DNA from: Henckelia pumila
Taxonomy: Eukaryota > Streptophyta > Magnoliopsida > Lamiales > Gesneriaceae
Direction: 5' to 3'
NCBI RefSeq assembly: GCF_033568475.1
Contig: NC_133120.1
Coordinates: 82,850,151 to 82,914,150 of the forward strand
DNA length: 64,000 nucleotides
Positions 22,687 through 33,247 of the stretch are shown piece after piece; within the stretch, counting starts at the first letter, position 1; every line of letters starts with the position of its first letter. The translations under genes and the position numbers were made by a program. The notes beneath the pieces were generated by a model. The model saw only the letters and a list, made by a program, of their open reading frames with translations. It was not told the DNA's origin and did not search any database.

Positions 22687-23415
22687 ATGGATGATTGGAG
22701 GCAATCTGCGCTGCTGAACATGGAGCTGGAGGAAGAATTGAGGATCAGAGATGAACAAATTGCGCAACTCCAAGAAATGATACAGGTAGCCATTACAGAG
22801 AGAGACGAAGCTCAAGAAAATTGCCAAAATGTGTTCTTTGAGAAGATTTTGATTCAGCAGAGATTGAACCAATCTGCTCAAATTCTGGGATTTCGAGCAT
22901 TGAATTAAGAAGATGATCCCAGAAAAGGGCTTGAACTGAGCAATGTCTTCTCTTCCTCGGATTGTGACGAGAGTATTGTTTCGTCTCCACCCCACCTCCC
23001 CCCGCCGCCGCAGCCTCAGCCTCCTCCGCCAGCAGGAGAGGCGGAACCGGAACTTCCCATCTTACTCGACAGGCCATTGCCGGAAAAAGGGAAGCTTTTG
23101 CAAGCAGTGATGCAATCGGGGCCGCTCCAACAGACCCTCCTCCTCTCCGGCCCTCTCCCGCGGTGGCGCCAGCCTCCGCCGCCGCTTGACACCAACCACA
23201 TCCCACCGCCACCGGTGGTGATTCCATCATCACCAACACCTCTTCCAACGCCAATATCCAGTCAATACATCCACCAAGAATCATTACAAAACAACATTTT
23301 GAAGGTAAATAGGAATAGGTCTCTGTCTGAAAACTCCGATTCTTCCCCCGTCGAGTTGAGATACCAAAAGGGATTTCTCCAATCGCCATTAATGAGCAAA
23401 ATTGTTTGCTTTTAG
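22687..23415 (+). CDS. DUF1635-family protein, with a disturbed centre
   Basis: The start ATG at 22687 gives MDDWRQSALLNMELEEELR, a charged coiled coil (with AITERDEAQENCQN) typical of the DUF1635 N-terminus. The second half carries the family motif LPEKGKLLQAVMQSGPL, then LLLSGPLPRWRQPPPPLDT, a proline-rich stretch, and ends at 23413-23415. Between the halves the frame meets TAA at 22906-22908. Around it, a neighbouring frame reads the expected NSGISSIE before the original frame resumes at EDDPRKGLELSN. This fits two nearly compensating small indels in a once continuous gene, or a sequence error; no convincing intron explains it. Function of the family is unknown. Probably a recent pseudogene, though an expressed variant cannot be excluded. 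Confidence 0.65.
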
Positions 23416-23864
23416 TACTGTATTCTATGTTTTTCAACTTGTGCAATTTCCAGTGATTAATTTAGTGTTAGTGAAGTAGTTTGGATGAAGTGAAAGATGA
23501 CAAGGTTTGGACAAAATGGAGGATCTTGTCTGCTTTTTCTGGCCTGTAATCTGGCTGGTGGCTGTCTCGTTTGTAACCATACAAAGCAGTCGCCTCATGA
23601 AAAGATTTCATTTTCATTAATCGAGAATTTATAATTTCAAAAGTAACGAATGCTGGTCTACCACCAAATCTAATTTGTTTCTTTTTTCTTTAATTTGTAT
23701 TTTTTTAATCTTACACCAAACACTTTAATTTAAAATTTACAAGAAGTTGTATTTGCAGATTGTTAATATTATGAAATGTTTTATCTTTAAAAAAAAAAAA
23801 ATTACCTTGTGGAATAATTATATCTTAAAAATGAAGAAGAAGAATTATTTGGCACGTACCAATT

Positions 23865-24110
23865 ACACAACCGTTTGGTTTGAGTGATGAGATAAGTAAT
23901 CAATAGATAAGTAATATAATGTAAATTAAAAATAAATAAGAAAAAATATTTAATACATTATTTATTTGATGGATAGATTATAATTTATTTGATTTAATTG
24001 ATGTAAAATTATTAATTAATAAATAGATAAATAATATGACGAAAATAAGACGAAATTAATTGGGATAAATTATACATAGATTAATAATACATCAAACCAA
24101 ACAATTGTGT
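23865..24110. mobile_element. Tourist-like AT-rich MITE
   Basis: A 246-bp element whose ends form an inverted repeat of about 19 bp with one mismatch (ACACAACCGTTTGGTTTGA against ACACAATTGTTTGGTTTGA; C/T change). It is flanked by ATT on both sides, a possible 3-bp target duplication as in PIF/Harbinger MITEs. The core is AT-rich and non-coding. Family assignment is tentative. Confidence 0.65.
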
Positions 24111-26316
24111 ATTATATTATTTAACCTAGCACACCATTCACCCCAGATTTTATTTTTATTTTTTTTATAATGGGGGATTGGGGGGTTTACAAGGTCTTGA
24201 ACCCAAGATTTTCAAACTTTATGATTGGTTTATTATATTACATCGATAGAATTAAGTTTTCGAGTAGAGTTAAATTCAAGTTAATAATCTTTAACATGAT
24301 ATCATATTTCAAATTCATTACGTTTTAAATGGGTTATCAGTTAATTTCTTGTAAAATTTATATTCCAAGCGTGAGTATGTGTGTTAAATGTCAAATCAAC
24401 TTGATCAAGTAATTGAGATATGAACTTAACAATCTTTATTTTTGAGCTAGTTTTCCGTGCTAGATGTTTACATTAGTTGTATACTTGTATTAAGTCATTT
24501 AAGCATAGTTAGGTACATTGGATAAGTGAGTGATTAATAAATTATTTTTTTTCATCTTGGTATATTTTTAAAAAGTTCATGATAAGTTGAGCCCGTGATA
24601 AATGATTCTACAACTGAACTATGTATTTCTTTAGTTTGGTGTGATAAATTTAATACAAGCAAAAAAATACTACACAAATCAAAATTTAATTATTACATTT
24701 ATGTATGTGCAAGATTTTAAACAATAAAAAATATAATTTATTATGTTAAGATTAATTTCATCATATAATGTATATAAATTTAATCACTTTTGTTAAAACC
24801 ATACCAAATATTTAGTATATTATCATACAATTTTACTTATCTTTAATTTATCCTTATATTATGTATCATATATTTATCCTATCATATGTACCAAACTATG
24901 TATTAAAATGCTATATACAGACTTGGATTTGAATTTTGAACAATCTTTCCATCGAGTTAACTTTTGGTTGAGAATTGTAATATATGAATCCCCTTTGAGC
25001 TAGTTTTCTATATGAAATTATCCATGATCTTAAACATGATTTCTCCAAAAGCTTATTTGACTCGTACAAACATCCCCTTTTGAAAATGATTCGTGTGCAT
25101 GATCAATGTGTTTTTCAAATACGATCAAGTTGTAAACATTGAAAACGGTATCATTGTCGAAGCCGTTTTTATTAAAAACAATTCAATACTGGAAAAGAAA
25201 ATTAAGTCAATGTCAACTGTTCCATTTTGCTATTGAAATTTGGCGCGAAAGGCGGTTGGAATTATAGGGACCGAACCCCAATAAATCAATTGGAGATTGG
25301 TCCACACGGCAAGATAAAGGAGATGGAAAAAAAAAAAGGAAGAAAAAAAAACCATTGAAATTCAAAGCCCGGGGTACATTTTCTCGACTCCTACATTCTT
25401 GTGCCCCCAATTTCAACAAAACACATCATCCATACTACACTCGAACCGGGGAGCCATGCGAACAATAATCGTCTCGTCCCAAATTAAATTAAAATTTTTT
25501 AACATGAATTCTTAAATTTTCAGATTCGATCATCCGATGTATCTTACGCGGCATTCCGAACACAGCCATATGATTCCATAGATTTGCAAACCCACATGGC
25601 AAATATTCAAACATGCCAACACCCAAACAAACCATCAATGGATGGTTAACAGCTATAGTCCACAGCAAGTTCTGTGTCAAATATTTCTAGATGGATACTC
25701 ACAGGCAGGTGTATTCTGCATACCATTCTCTTTTTCCGCGTGAAAGCCACCAACAAATACACCCAATTTTGGATTTTTAACGAAATAAAGTTTATAAAAC
25801 TGGTAATCAAGATTATTTTTAAAGTCATCACTTAACTGACAACTAATATGAATTATGTAGTAGCGGTTTATGTTAGCACAACTGAAAATCTTGCTAGGAA
25901 GCGAACACTCAAATCTCTAGCATGAGCTGCCGATTCAGTGACATGGCTGCCTTCCTGCAGATTAAACAAATCATGGGCTCGCAAATGCAGTCGAATGGAA
26001 TGTTCTTAAGTTCCGAAGTTTATATACTTGAAGAATTTAAAGGAGTGAACTCATGTATACTAATATATAGCGCGAAAAATAGGGGTTTATAAAATAACTT
26101 AGGTGGGAGGTCGAGCAAGAGTCCCTAGATTATTGTTGTTGCGGAGGATGATTATGAACTTGCTTCAAATAGCTTCAATGAAGCATGCAACATGGGCCGA
26201 ACATCAGTGTAATAGACATTTTTCTAGTGTTTTTATGAGTGAAAAAAGCATTAAATTGACTGACAAAAACATGTATATTGCAAAAAGAATCCAGTTTACG
26301 TTCTTATCAACCTATC
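24111..26316. other. intergenic, no gene recognised
   Basis: Mostly AT-rich DNA. Minus-strand frames at 25,489-25,831 are short and match nothing I know. It contains an E2F-type site at 25239-25250. The part next to 26,316 is the 3' flank of the ligase pseudogene. Confidence 0.55.
25239..25250. promoter_or_regulatory. E2F-type binding motif
   Basis: TTTGGCGCGAAA is a near-perfect palindromic E2F consensus, found in promoters of plant S-phase genes. No gene start is recognised beside it, so its relevance is unproven. Confidence 0.4.
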
Positions 26317-27308
26317 TCAATCATCCTCGTTGTCATCTTGATTGTCTCAGTTGATGTGTTTCTGAGCGTTATACATATCAGCAACCTAATTTAACAAAGA
26401 AATAGCTTAGATCAAACACCTTGTCAGCTTCAGATGAATAAGAGAAAAAAGTAAATAAGATGCAAGAAGCTTGACTGAAACCAAGAAACTGTAAGCTTCA
26501 TTTACCATATTAGACGAAGATGCTTGCTCCGGATACTTATCTTCACGGACACGCAGAAACCTTGGAAATCGTAGAGAAATTCCCTTAGTAAATAGAAAAC
26601 AAAAGAGATGGGATGTCATCCTTTCAGTTCATAGCACAAATAAATTAACATATGAAACCTAGAACTTGTGAATTTTGTAGCGGTACCACCTTCTCAGGAT
26701 TTACAATACCAATTGCAGCACGATAAACAGGGCTGATCGTTAGATCTGCAGCTTTCACCTCCCAAACCTAATGAGAACGCAACTGACAAACTTCATCATA
26801 TTAATTTTTTGGCAGTGGGCTGAAGGGAATTTCCTCAAGGAGTAAATCTATTCAAAGGTAAAAAATTTTCGGAAATTTTCTTCAATCAACAGTCACAGTT
26901 CTCGTTTTGGACAGAAAACCTTATTCTTAACAGTAGGAACACTTGCGAACTCTTTGCTGCTATTAGCCAAGGACATAGCTGTGCAAGTATTTGTAAAGTA
27001 CATAAATGTTGTATGTAAAGCACACATAAAAGTAAAAGATGCAATTGCTACCTCAGTTGGTTCGAACCACACATCTGGACTTAATGAATCTGAATACCTG
27101 TAATACGACTGCAGATTGCAAACATATCAAGCATATAGAGATATTAATCAATAAAGAAAAAAAAAACATTCATTTCGATTGAGAAATTAACATTAGAATT
27201 AAACAAACCTTTGGCTTGGGAATAACTTTAGAGCTAAGAAAGGCAGAACGTTCTTCAAACATTGCTTCGGAAAAGCCAGTGCCTAAAGAGACAAGTTTCC
27301 GTGTTGTT

Positions 27309-27309
<1 letters not shown>

Positions 27310-27340
<31 letters not shown>

Positions 27341-27377
27341 GAAATTATCACCTGCACTTCAGGGTGCAGGTGATCAG

Positions 27378-27453
<76 letters not shown>
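27310..27453. repeat. compound CA/CT/TA microsatellite with a hairpin, in a ligase intron
   Basis: (CA)n at 27310-27331 and a short TA run, then a hairpin at 27347-27374 with 11-bp perfect arms ATCACCTGCAC and GTGCAGGTGAT, then (CT)n from 27378 and a long (TA)n to 27453. Confidence 0.9.
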
Positions 27454-27454
<1 letters not shown>

Positions 27455-28422
27455 TCAGCAGATAAGTTATAAACAGCTATCCAGTGACGCCAAAATGTTG
27501 GCTGATAAAAGCTAGAAGTAAAACTTACCGATTTTGCAAATACTTTGAAACTCATCTTTGTCATTATCATAACAAGCAAGGAGAAAGGCGCCATACACAC
27601 CTATAAGAAAAAAATAAAACAGCCCATAATTTGAGAAGCAACTAAAATTAATTATAATTTCAAATCTAACACAATCATATTTTGTAAGCAAGATAATGCA
27701 TTAAAATGGATACGTGCATAACATCAATACATATTTGATATCCTCTCAACTGAAGAAAGTATATTTGTGAATTACCAGTACGTTTTCCCCTTCCATGGAA
27801 TGCAGCAATGGGAACCAGATCCAAAGAATCACCGATACTGCAAAGCATGACTAAAAAACTATAACTTGACATGTACAGTATCTATAGCTCAAACAAATCA
27901 GAGATAAGCACTACCTCTCCATATAGTCCTTTTTCAATTTTAACCAGTTATTAGTCCGTTTTGAAGGCTCATATGTTGCATCTCTATTCAAGGTTTTGAT
28001 AATCAACCCCTCAGAGCTGAAAAGAAGAATTTGGGAGTATCATGAAAAAGGAAATATGCCTATAGTTGACAGCTTTTGTGTGGAGTGTGGACAAAGGAAT
28101 TTTGAACTTTGAACAAAATAAAACAGAGAACAGCTAACGAACATTAATTTTGAAAAACACCAGAAAATTGGTGAATGTCTCGAAATACATAGTGCACATC
28201 TCAAATGTATCATGACATTAAACCATAAAAATTAGAATCACCTAGAACTAACAGCGTCTTCAAGAAATTTTTGTATTTCCTCGAGATCATTTGATGTTAG
28301 TGCAGTTGCTAACTGAAAAAATCCAACTTCCTCCTGAAATGACTCGTAAAGATTCTGCATATAAGCGCACTCGAGTTAGTAATAAAACACTATACATCAG
28401 AAAGAATTTTTTTTTAAAAAAA

Positions 28423-28568
28423 ACTAATAAGAAGTAAATAAAAAAAAAGTATACTGACTGAATGATTATAAACATCAGTATTTGGGGGAAAAACAACTAA
28501 TACAAAGTAAATAAGAATAACAATACTGACTGAATGATTATAAACATTAGTAATAAATTTGAGAAAGA
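28423..28568. repeat. diverged tandem repeat of about 73 bp in a ligase intron
   Basis: Two units share ACTGACTGAATGATTATAAA and AAGTAAATAA phrases (28423-28495 and 28496-28568), with scattered changes. Confidence 0.75.
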
Positions 28569-31500
28569 ATAAATGTGACTGTAACAAATTTCATATATCC
28601 ATCATCAGGTACTAGAGATCCGTAAAATATCATTGGAAGTTGCTAAAGTAAATTACAGAAACGTAAATGCAAATCACATGGATGGAAGATTCAGCATTTT
28701 ATACAATAAGCAACACAAGGAGTAAAGCTTCTCAAGCACAAGCTCTTAAAGCAAAAAACAAATATGCCTCAGCTCTCAAAAAAACGTGAAAAAATTCAAA
28801 GACGGTTTGTGTTAGGCTGTGCTCTTGATACAACTCAAAAGTTCAAACATTGTTCAATATAATTCAACCACCTTCGTCACTTTCTTTTTGAAATTTTTAC
28901 ACTCCGCATCAATTCACAATTCTAATCAACTATCCAACTATAATAACTACACAATCCTTCGTTTTTCTCTATGCTCTTTCTAGCAGTTAATTACAATATT
29001 TTACCTTTTTCATTATTTGCTTAAAAAAATTTATATCCTAACACTCTCTCAACATCAGTTTCAGACACTTACTGAGTTTAGGTTTAGAAAGCTTATGCTC
29101 TTCAATTCATCAATAACCACATACATGAATATGGCATAGTTGCTAAAACGATATTGAGACAACAATATTTATCACTAGTTTTTAGCTGGGACAAAAGTCT
29201 TGAATAATTAACCCGCAACAGAAATCATACCTCTCTACGAACATTAAGTTGCTCCTGAAGAAGAAGTTGGCCATTAAGATAGAGAATATCAAAGGCATAT
29301 ATGCACACAGTGACTTTTATTTCACTCAACACAACATTTTTCCGAGCACGCTTTCTAAGAATCTGCAGGAGAAACAATATTTATAACGCATAAACATCTC
29401 GTCAAATGTCTGATAAACATGATAAACAATAACCATAACATTGGTAAAAACAAAGCAAACACAAAATGATCAGCATATGCAGGTGCTGCATGAAGAACTT
29501 AAGATTGCGGCATCAGAATGAGCAAAAAATAATTTAAAAAGTAACATTGAGACTAGAGAGAAATATGAAAAAGGTTAAACTAAAATGTGAATGGCCTGTT
29601 TTGCTTATTAATTCAGAGAACGTATTTGAAATTATTGTAAACAATCTTCATTCCACATTCAGCTCCGGTTTCCAACTTCAGATGAACCAGCACATTCATA
29701 TAATAGGTAACTTCAAAGTAAAACTTCAGATTTCTAATTGATTCAAACATTCTTTATTCTTTACTTGGTTACAATTTCTAACTTTTAGATGAACACATCC
29801 ATTGAATTAAAGCTAGACTGAGAACAGAAGTTGATATTTCAAAAGCAAAAACCATATCCATTCTCAAATAATTTAGTTAAAAACATTTCTCCTAACAGAT
29901 CATTACCGTGTATCAAAAACAGGATTGAATGTACACAACGAAACATGGTTATGAAAAGGTTCAAGAGTTGAATAGCTATTTCTAATATGGTTATTTGATG
30001 TGGAGGCCAAAACAGGATTTGGTACCTATCAAAGTTATGCAGCATCTATCATGTTTTCAACCAAACATCTGACTAACACTTCATGTTTCCATGGCGAGAA
30101 GAAATTTTCGAGGCTCTATCTAGCCATCTTGATGGATTGGAGTACTTATAAATATGAAAGTTAAAAACCACTGTTTGCAAAAGATACAAGATACATAACG
30201 AAGATCAAGCTATTCGATAGAGGATAAAAAATTCAACAAGAACCTTAGTAATCAGAAAATTAATCCTCATAAATCAAATCCAAAAGTTTTCACCTCGAAA
30301 GACTGGATTTTCTTCTTCTCTCGGTCGTACGCAACAATCAAGTACAAATGATGTCACAGAAGGCTTTTTTAATCTGCACCAAGACAGTCAGCGTTGATAG
30401 CCAGTCACAATAGCCTAAAATCTCAAACTACACACAGAACAAAAGATCTAAAAAAGTATGTGATTCCATATGTTATTTTAGTCAACTATGAGGAAAATAA
30501 AAAATATATATATGAATAATAAACCAACATTATCAGCATAAAATAACTATAAAGAATCCTTAAAACAAAAACATGCAGCACCAAAATTTCTACTCTATCA
30601 GAAATTAGAGTTAAATATGATCACTAAATCAACACAAAAATCAACAATACTGTCAGAGCAGAAAGAGGGGATGGGGATTCTCAAATTGATGAAAACATAC
30701 ATATATTTTAGTGAATCGCGTCTCCACCCACGACCGCATATTTTTTTACTTACTAAGTTCCACTCACTCAAAAAAGGACCACAAACCATAATTACTCAAC
30801 TTCATGAACCAAGACGGCCCAAACTTCAAGACTCAAGTAACTGACAGTTTTATTCAATCAAATCAGCTGTAGTATACAACTGCGAAGATTGACAAAATCA
30901 TGAGTTTTCGAAAATTCATTCTTTTTTCAAGTACGACAGTTCTATACATAATAGAAGCCAGGCATCTCGCACTTTAAGTCAATTAAGAGGCCAGGTAAAG
31001 TATACACTGCACTGTCAAGGAAACTCATACAAACAGCGTGAAACAGGATGGTGTCAAGAAGGATTTTAGGAATGGATTTTACATTCAAAAATCTAGTGGT
31101 CAATATATATTTAACAAGCATCACATTCCAATATCTAGGCAGAGGAAACATCATGTATATTTTTACGAAATAAAGACCACCTAGTGACAGCAGCAACAAC
31201 ATCCGGAAACTTTCCAGTATTTCTTTCAGCCTTTCTACTGTATATCTCAACTGAACCATCCTCCATGTAATGTATCTACATGGAATATAGACAATTGCAA
31301 CATAAAGTTCCTCTTCCCAAAAGCCTAAACACAAGGATATAACATATTTCTTTAATACCTGTGCACGTTCTCCGTCATACTTGTACTCACAGGTAAACTC
31401 CATATCTTGAAACTTGTCCACAATTTCAGATACTCCTTTTGTCGGTTTAGCTAACATGGGTCCAACCGGAATACCAAGAAAAAAGCTACATGTCTTTGTG

Positions 31501-31589
31501 AGACTCCATACCCCAGCAGAAAGAAGAGCTGGGACTATTTTATCATACACTGGAATTACAGAATAAACTTGTTTGACAATTTTTGCACC

Positions 31590-32297
31590 CTGACAGAAAT
31601 ATTGTATGGGAAAAATAAAATATCAATTCAAAAAATAAAAGTAAATCATATATATTATAAATTAAATATATTTAAATTTACTACAAGAATTAAACATAGA
31701 TAAGATGAATGTAAAATTTTAAAGGCGCAAAAGTACAGATACGAAATGCATTTTAATTAATGCAAATCTTTTAACCATATTAATGAAGTGTCAAAATTGA
31801 GAAGCACGGGTTGATATTTCTAAGTAATGTAAGATACAAAACTTTGACCTACCAATGGCTAAAAAGGGTTTAAGTAAAGAAGCGATCTGCCCAATTATGA
31901 TGACATAGACAGCACAGTACTTGAAGCGGCGGCCACTCCCTTGAAATGTAACCTCATTAAGACGTAACTTTTAGATTGTTTGCTGCTCAAACTATGCATG
32001 GTCAAAATTTCAAGTTTGTCTCTTTTTTAACTATAGAATTTAGCAAATAAGATCTAAAGTATGTTACTCCAAGTTTCCTCTGGGTGGATGCACTTCCATC
32101 ATTAAAATTTTCTTCTGGGTGCATCCTTTTTGGGTACTGCTTCGAGCCACAGAAAACAAGCCTGTAAAGCCCTTGATTCCAGTTTCTAATTCCCAAAACC
32201 CAAGCAATCAATATTTGAAAATTTTGCACCAAGGCTACAAGTTTCAATCTGAGGCCCTGAGCATATAAGGAGGGGGAGTAAACTCAGCACTGAGCAT
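31590..32297. other. upstream of the ligase pseudogene, no gene recognised
   Basis: The sequence preceding the first retained ligase exon has an intron-like acceptor (CTGTCAG) and AT-rich text. A minus-strand frame at 32002-32247 is not recognised. No N-terminal ligase exons were found here. Confidence 0.55.
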
Positions 32298-32911
32298 CAG
32301 TGTTTTAAATGGTGGTCGAGGCGGCCGTCTAGGCGGTAGGCGGCCCTCGACCGCCCCGCCTTAGACTAAGGCGGTCAGAGGCCATCCGGCGGTGGAGGCG
32401 GGCAAGCACACGGTCGAGGCGGGCGAGCACGCGGTTGAGGCGTTCAATGATTTTAAAATCTCAGTCAACTATCAAAATCAAATAATTTTAAAAACATGTC
32501 AAAGTCAATTAATTTTACAAACCTTAGATATAATAAAAACACCTCTCACTCTCTTTTGTATTTACTTTTGGTTTCAAATGTCCTCCACTACCTGCCTCAA
32601 ACCAACTCCATCGGCCCTCCACTGCTGCCGCCATCAGCCACCATCTTAATTATCTTGTTAGTTTGTATTTATATATTTATTTGTACTTTGTCTAGATTGT
32701 ATAATATTGAATGAAACTTCTTTATGCATAAACATTATTTAATTACATATATTAAACAAAAAAGTAAGACTATTTGTAATTACATTGCATGATTATATAT
32801 AATTACAATTACCTATAAAAATTGTTAAAAAAATTAAACCGTCTAGGCACCGCCTAGGCGGTAGGCGGTCACTGACCGCCCCGCCACCGCCTCCAGCCAT
32901 TTACAACATTG
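32298..32911. mobile_element. hAT-type MITE with intact 8-bp target duplication
   Basis: This 614-bp element starts CAGTGTTTTAAATGG and ends so that its reverse complement reads CAATGTTGTAAATGG, an imperfect terminal inverted repeat. It is flanked by CTGAGCAT at 32290-32297 and 32912-32919. The arms are very GC-rich (repeated CTAGGCGGTAGGCGG) and the core is AT-rich with no transposase. Confidence 0.88.
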
Positions 32912-33025
32912 CTGAGCATAGGACCAGCTAACAAGCAATGTTATTAAGTACATAGTTAACAAGCGTGTCCTCTAAAGAGGTCAACTATGAAGCAAAAGTG
33001 AAATTGCCTTGTGGAACAAAGATTT

Positions 33026-33247
33026 TGATAAGATTTGTATTCTATATTTTATTATTTTATTCATCTCATAAGCAAATATATATAGGAAATACAATCATAA
33101 TCAACTCCACTAAACAAGCCCCTAAACATTCTAAATTAAAACAAAGATTATTCCCCTAATTCTGCAGTAATGATACTGCAATTTATTTAATAAAGGAAAG
33201 TGAATAAAATATTGCTTGATTTTGTTGAAGAATATCATAAATTAACA
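33026..33247 (-). mobile_element. 3' LTR of the copia element
   Basis: Preceded on the minus strand by the purine tract AAAGAGGAG (33248-33257). Confidence 0.92.

Larger units (their letters stand above)
26317..31589 (-). pseudogene. LIG1: 5'-truncated DNA ligase I gene (13 exons of the catalytic half)
   Basis: Minus-strand exons with GT-AG borders: 31359-31589, 31181-31275, 30294-30373, 29231-29362, 28242-28354, 27915-28016, 27776-27837, 27529-27600, 27209-27282, 27052-27108, 26690-26767, 26506-26583, 26317-26385. They encode the ATP-dependent ligase core. The adenylated lysine is in EYKYDGERAQ (Lys codon 31380-31382), followed by [47 protein letters not shown] and [15 protein letters not shown]. 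Phases join exactly except in the third exon, where about 8 bases are missing at the conserved LDCE motif. A TGA at 26347-26349 also ends the last exon ten codons before the older stop at 26317. No exons for the N-terminal half were found up to the next gene at 45.5 kb. Ligase I seals Okazaki fragments; this copy should not. It is a segmental, not retro-, copy, since its introns are kept. Confidence 0.85.

Noticed and set aside
22793-23446. 217-codon minus-strand frame
   Set aside because: It is antisense to the proline-rich DUF1635 coding region, whose codon bias keeps the opposite strand open.
24170-24215. Text resembling a tRNA B box (GGTCTTGAACCC)
   Set aside because: No A box or cloverleaf could be formed around it; no tRNA gene was found elsewhere in the window.
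25489-25831. Minus-strand frames of 61-63 codons, considered as a PPR or other gene piece
   Set aside because: No repeat periodicity or known motif; too short to support.
27262-27600. Frames encoding IYIYIY and THTHTH runs
   Set aside because: Translations of microsatellites within a ligase intron.
32002-32247. 81-codon minus-strand frame upstream of the ligase remnant
   Set aside because: Does not resemble the ligase N-terminus or another family I know; no splice context.
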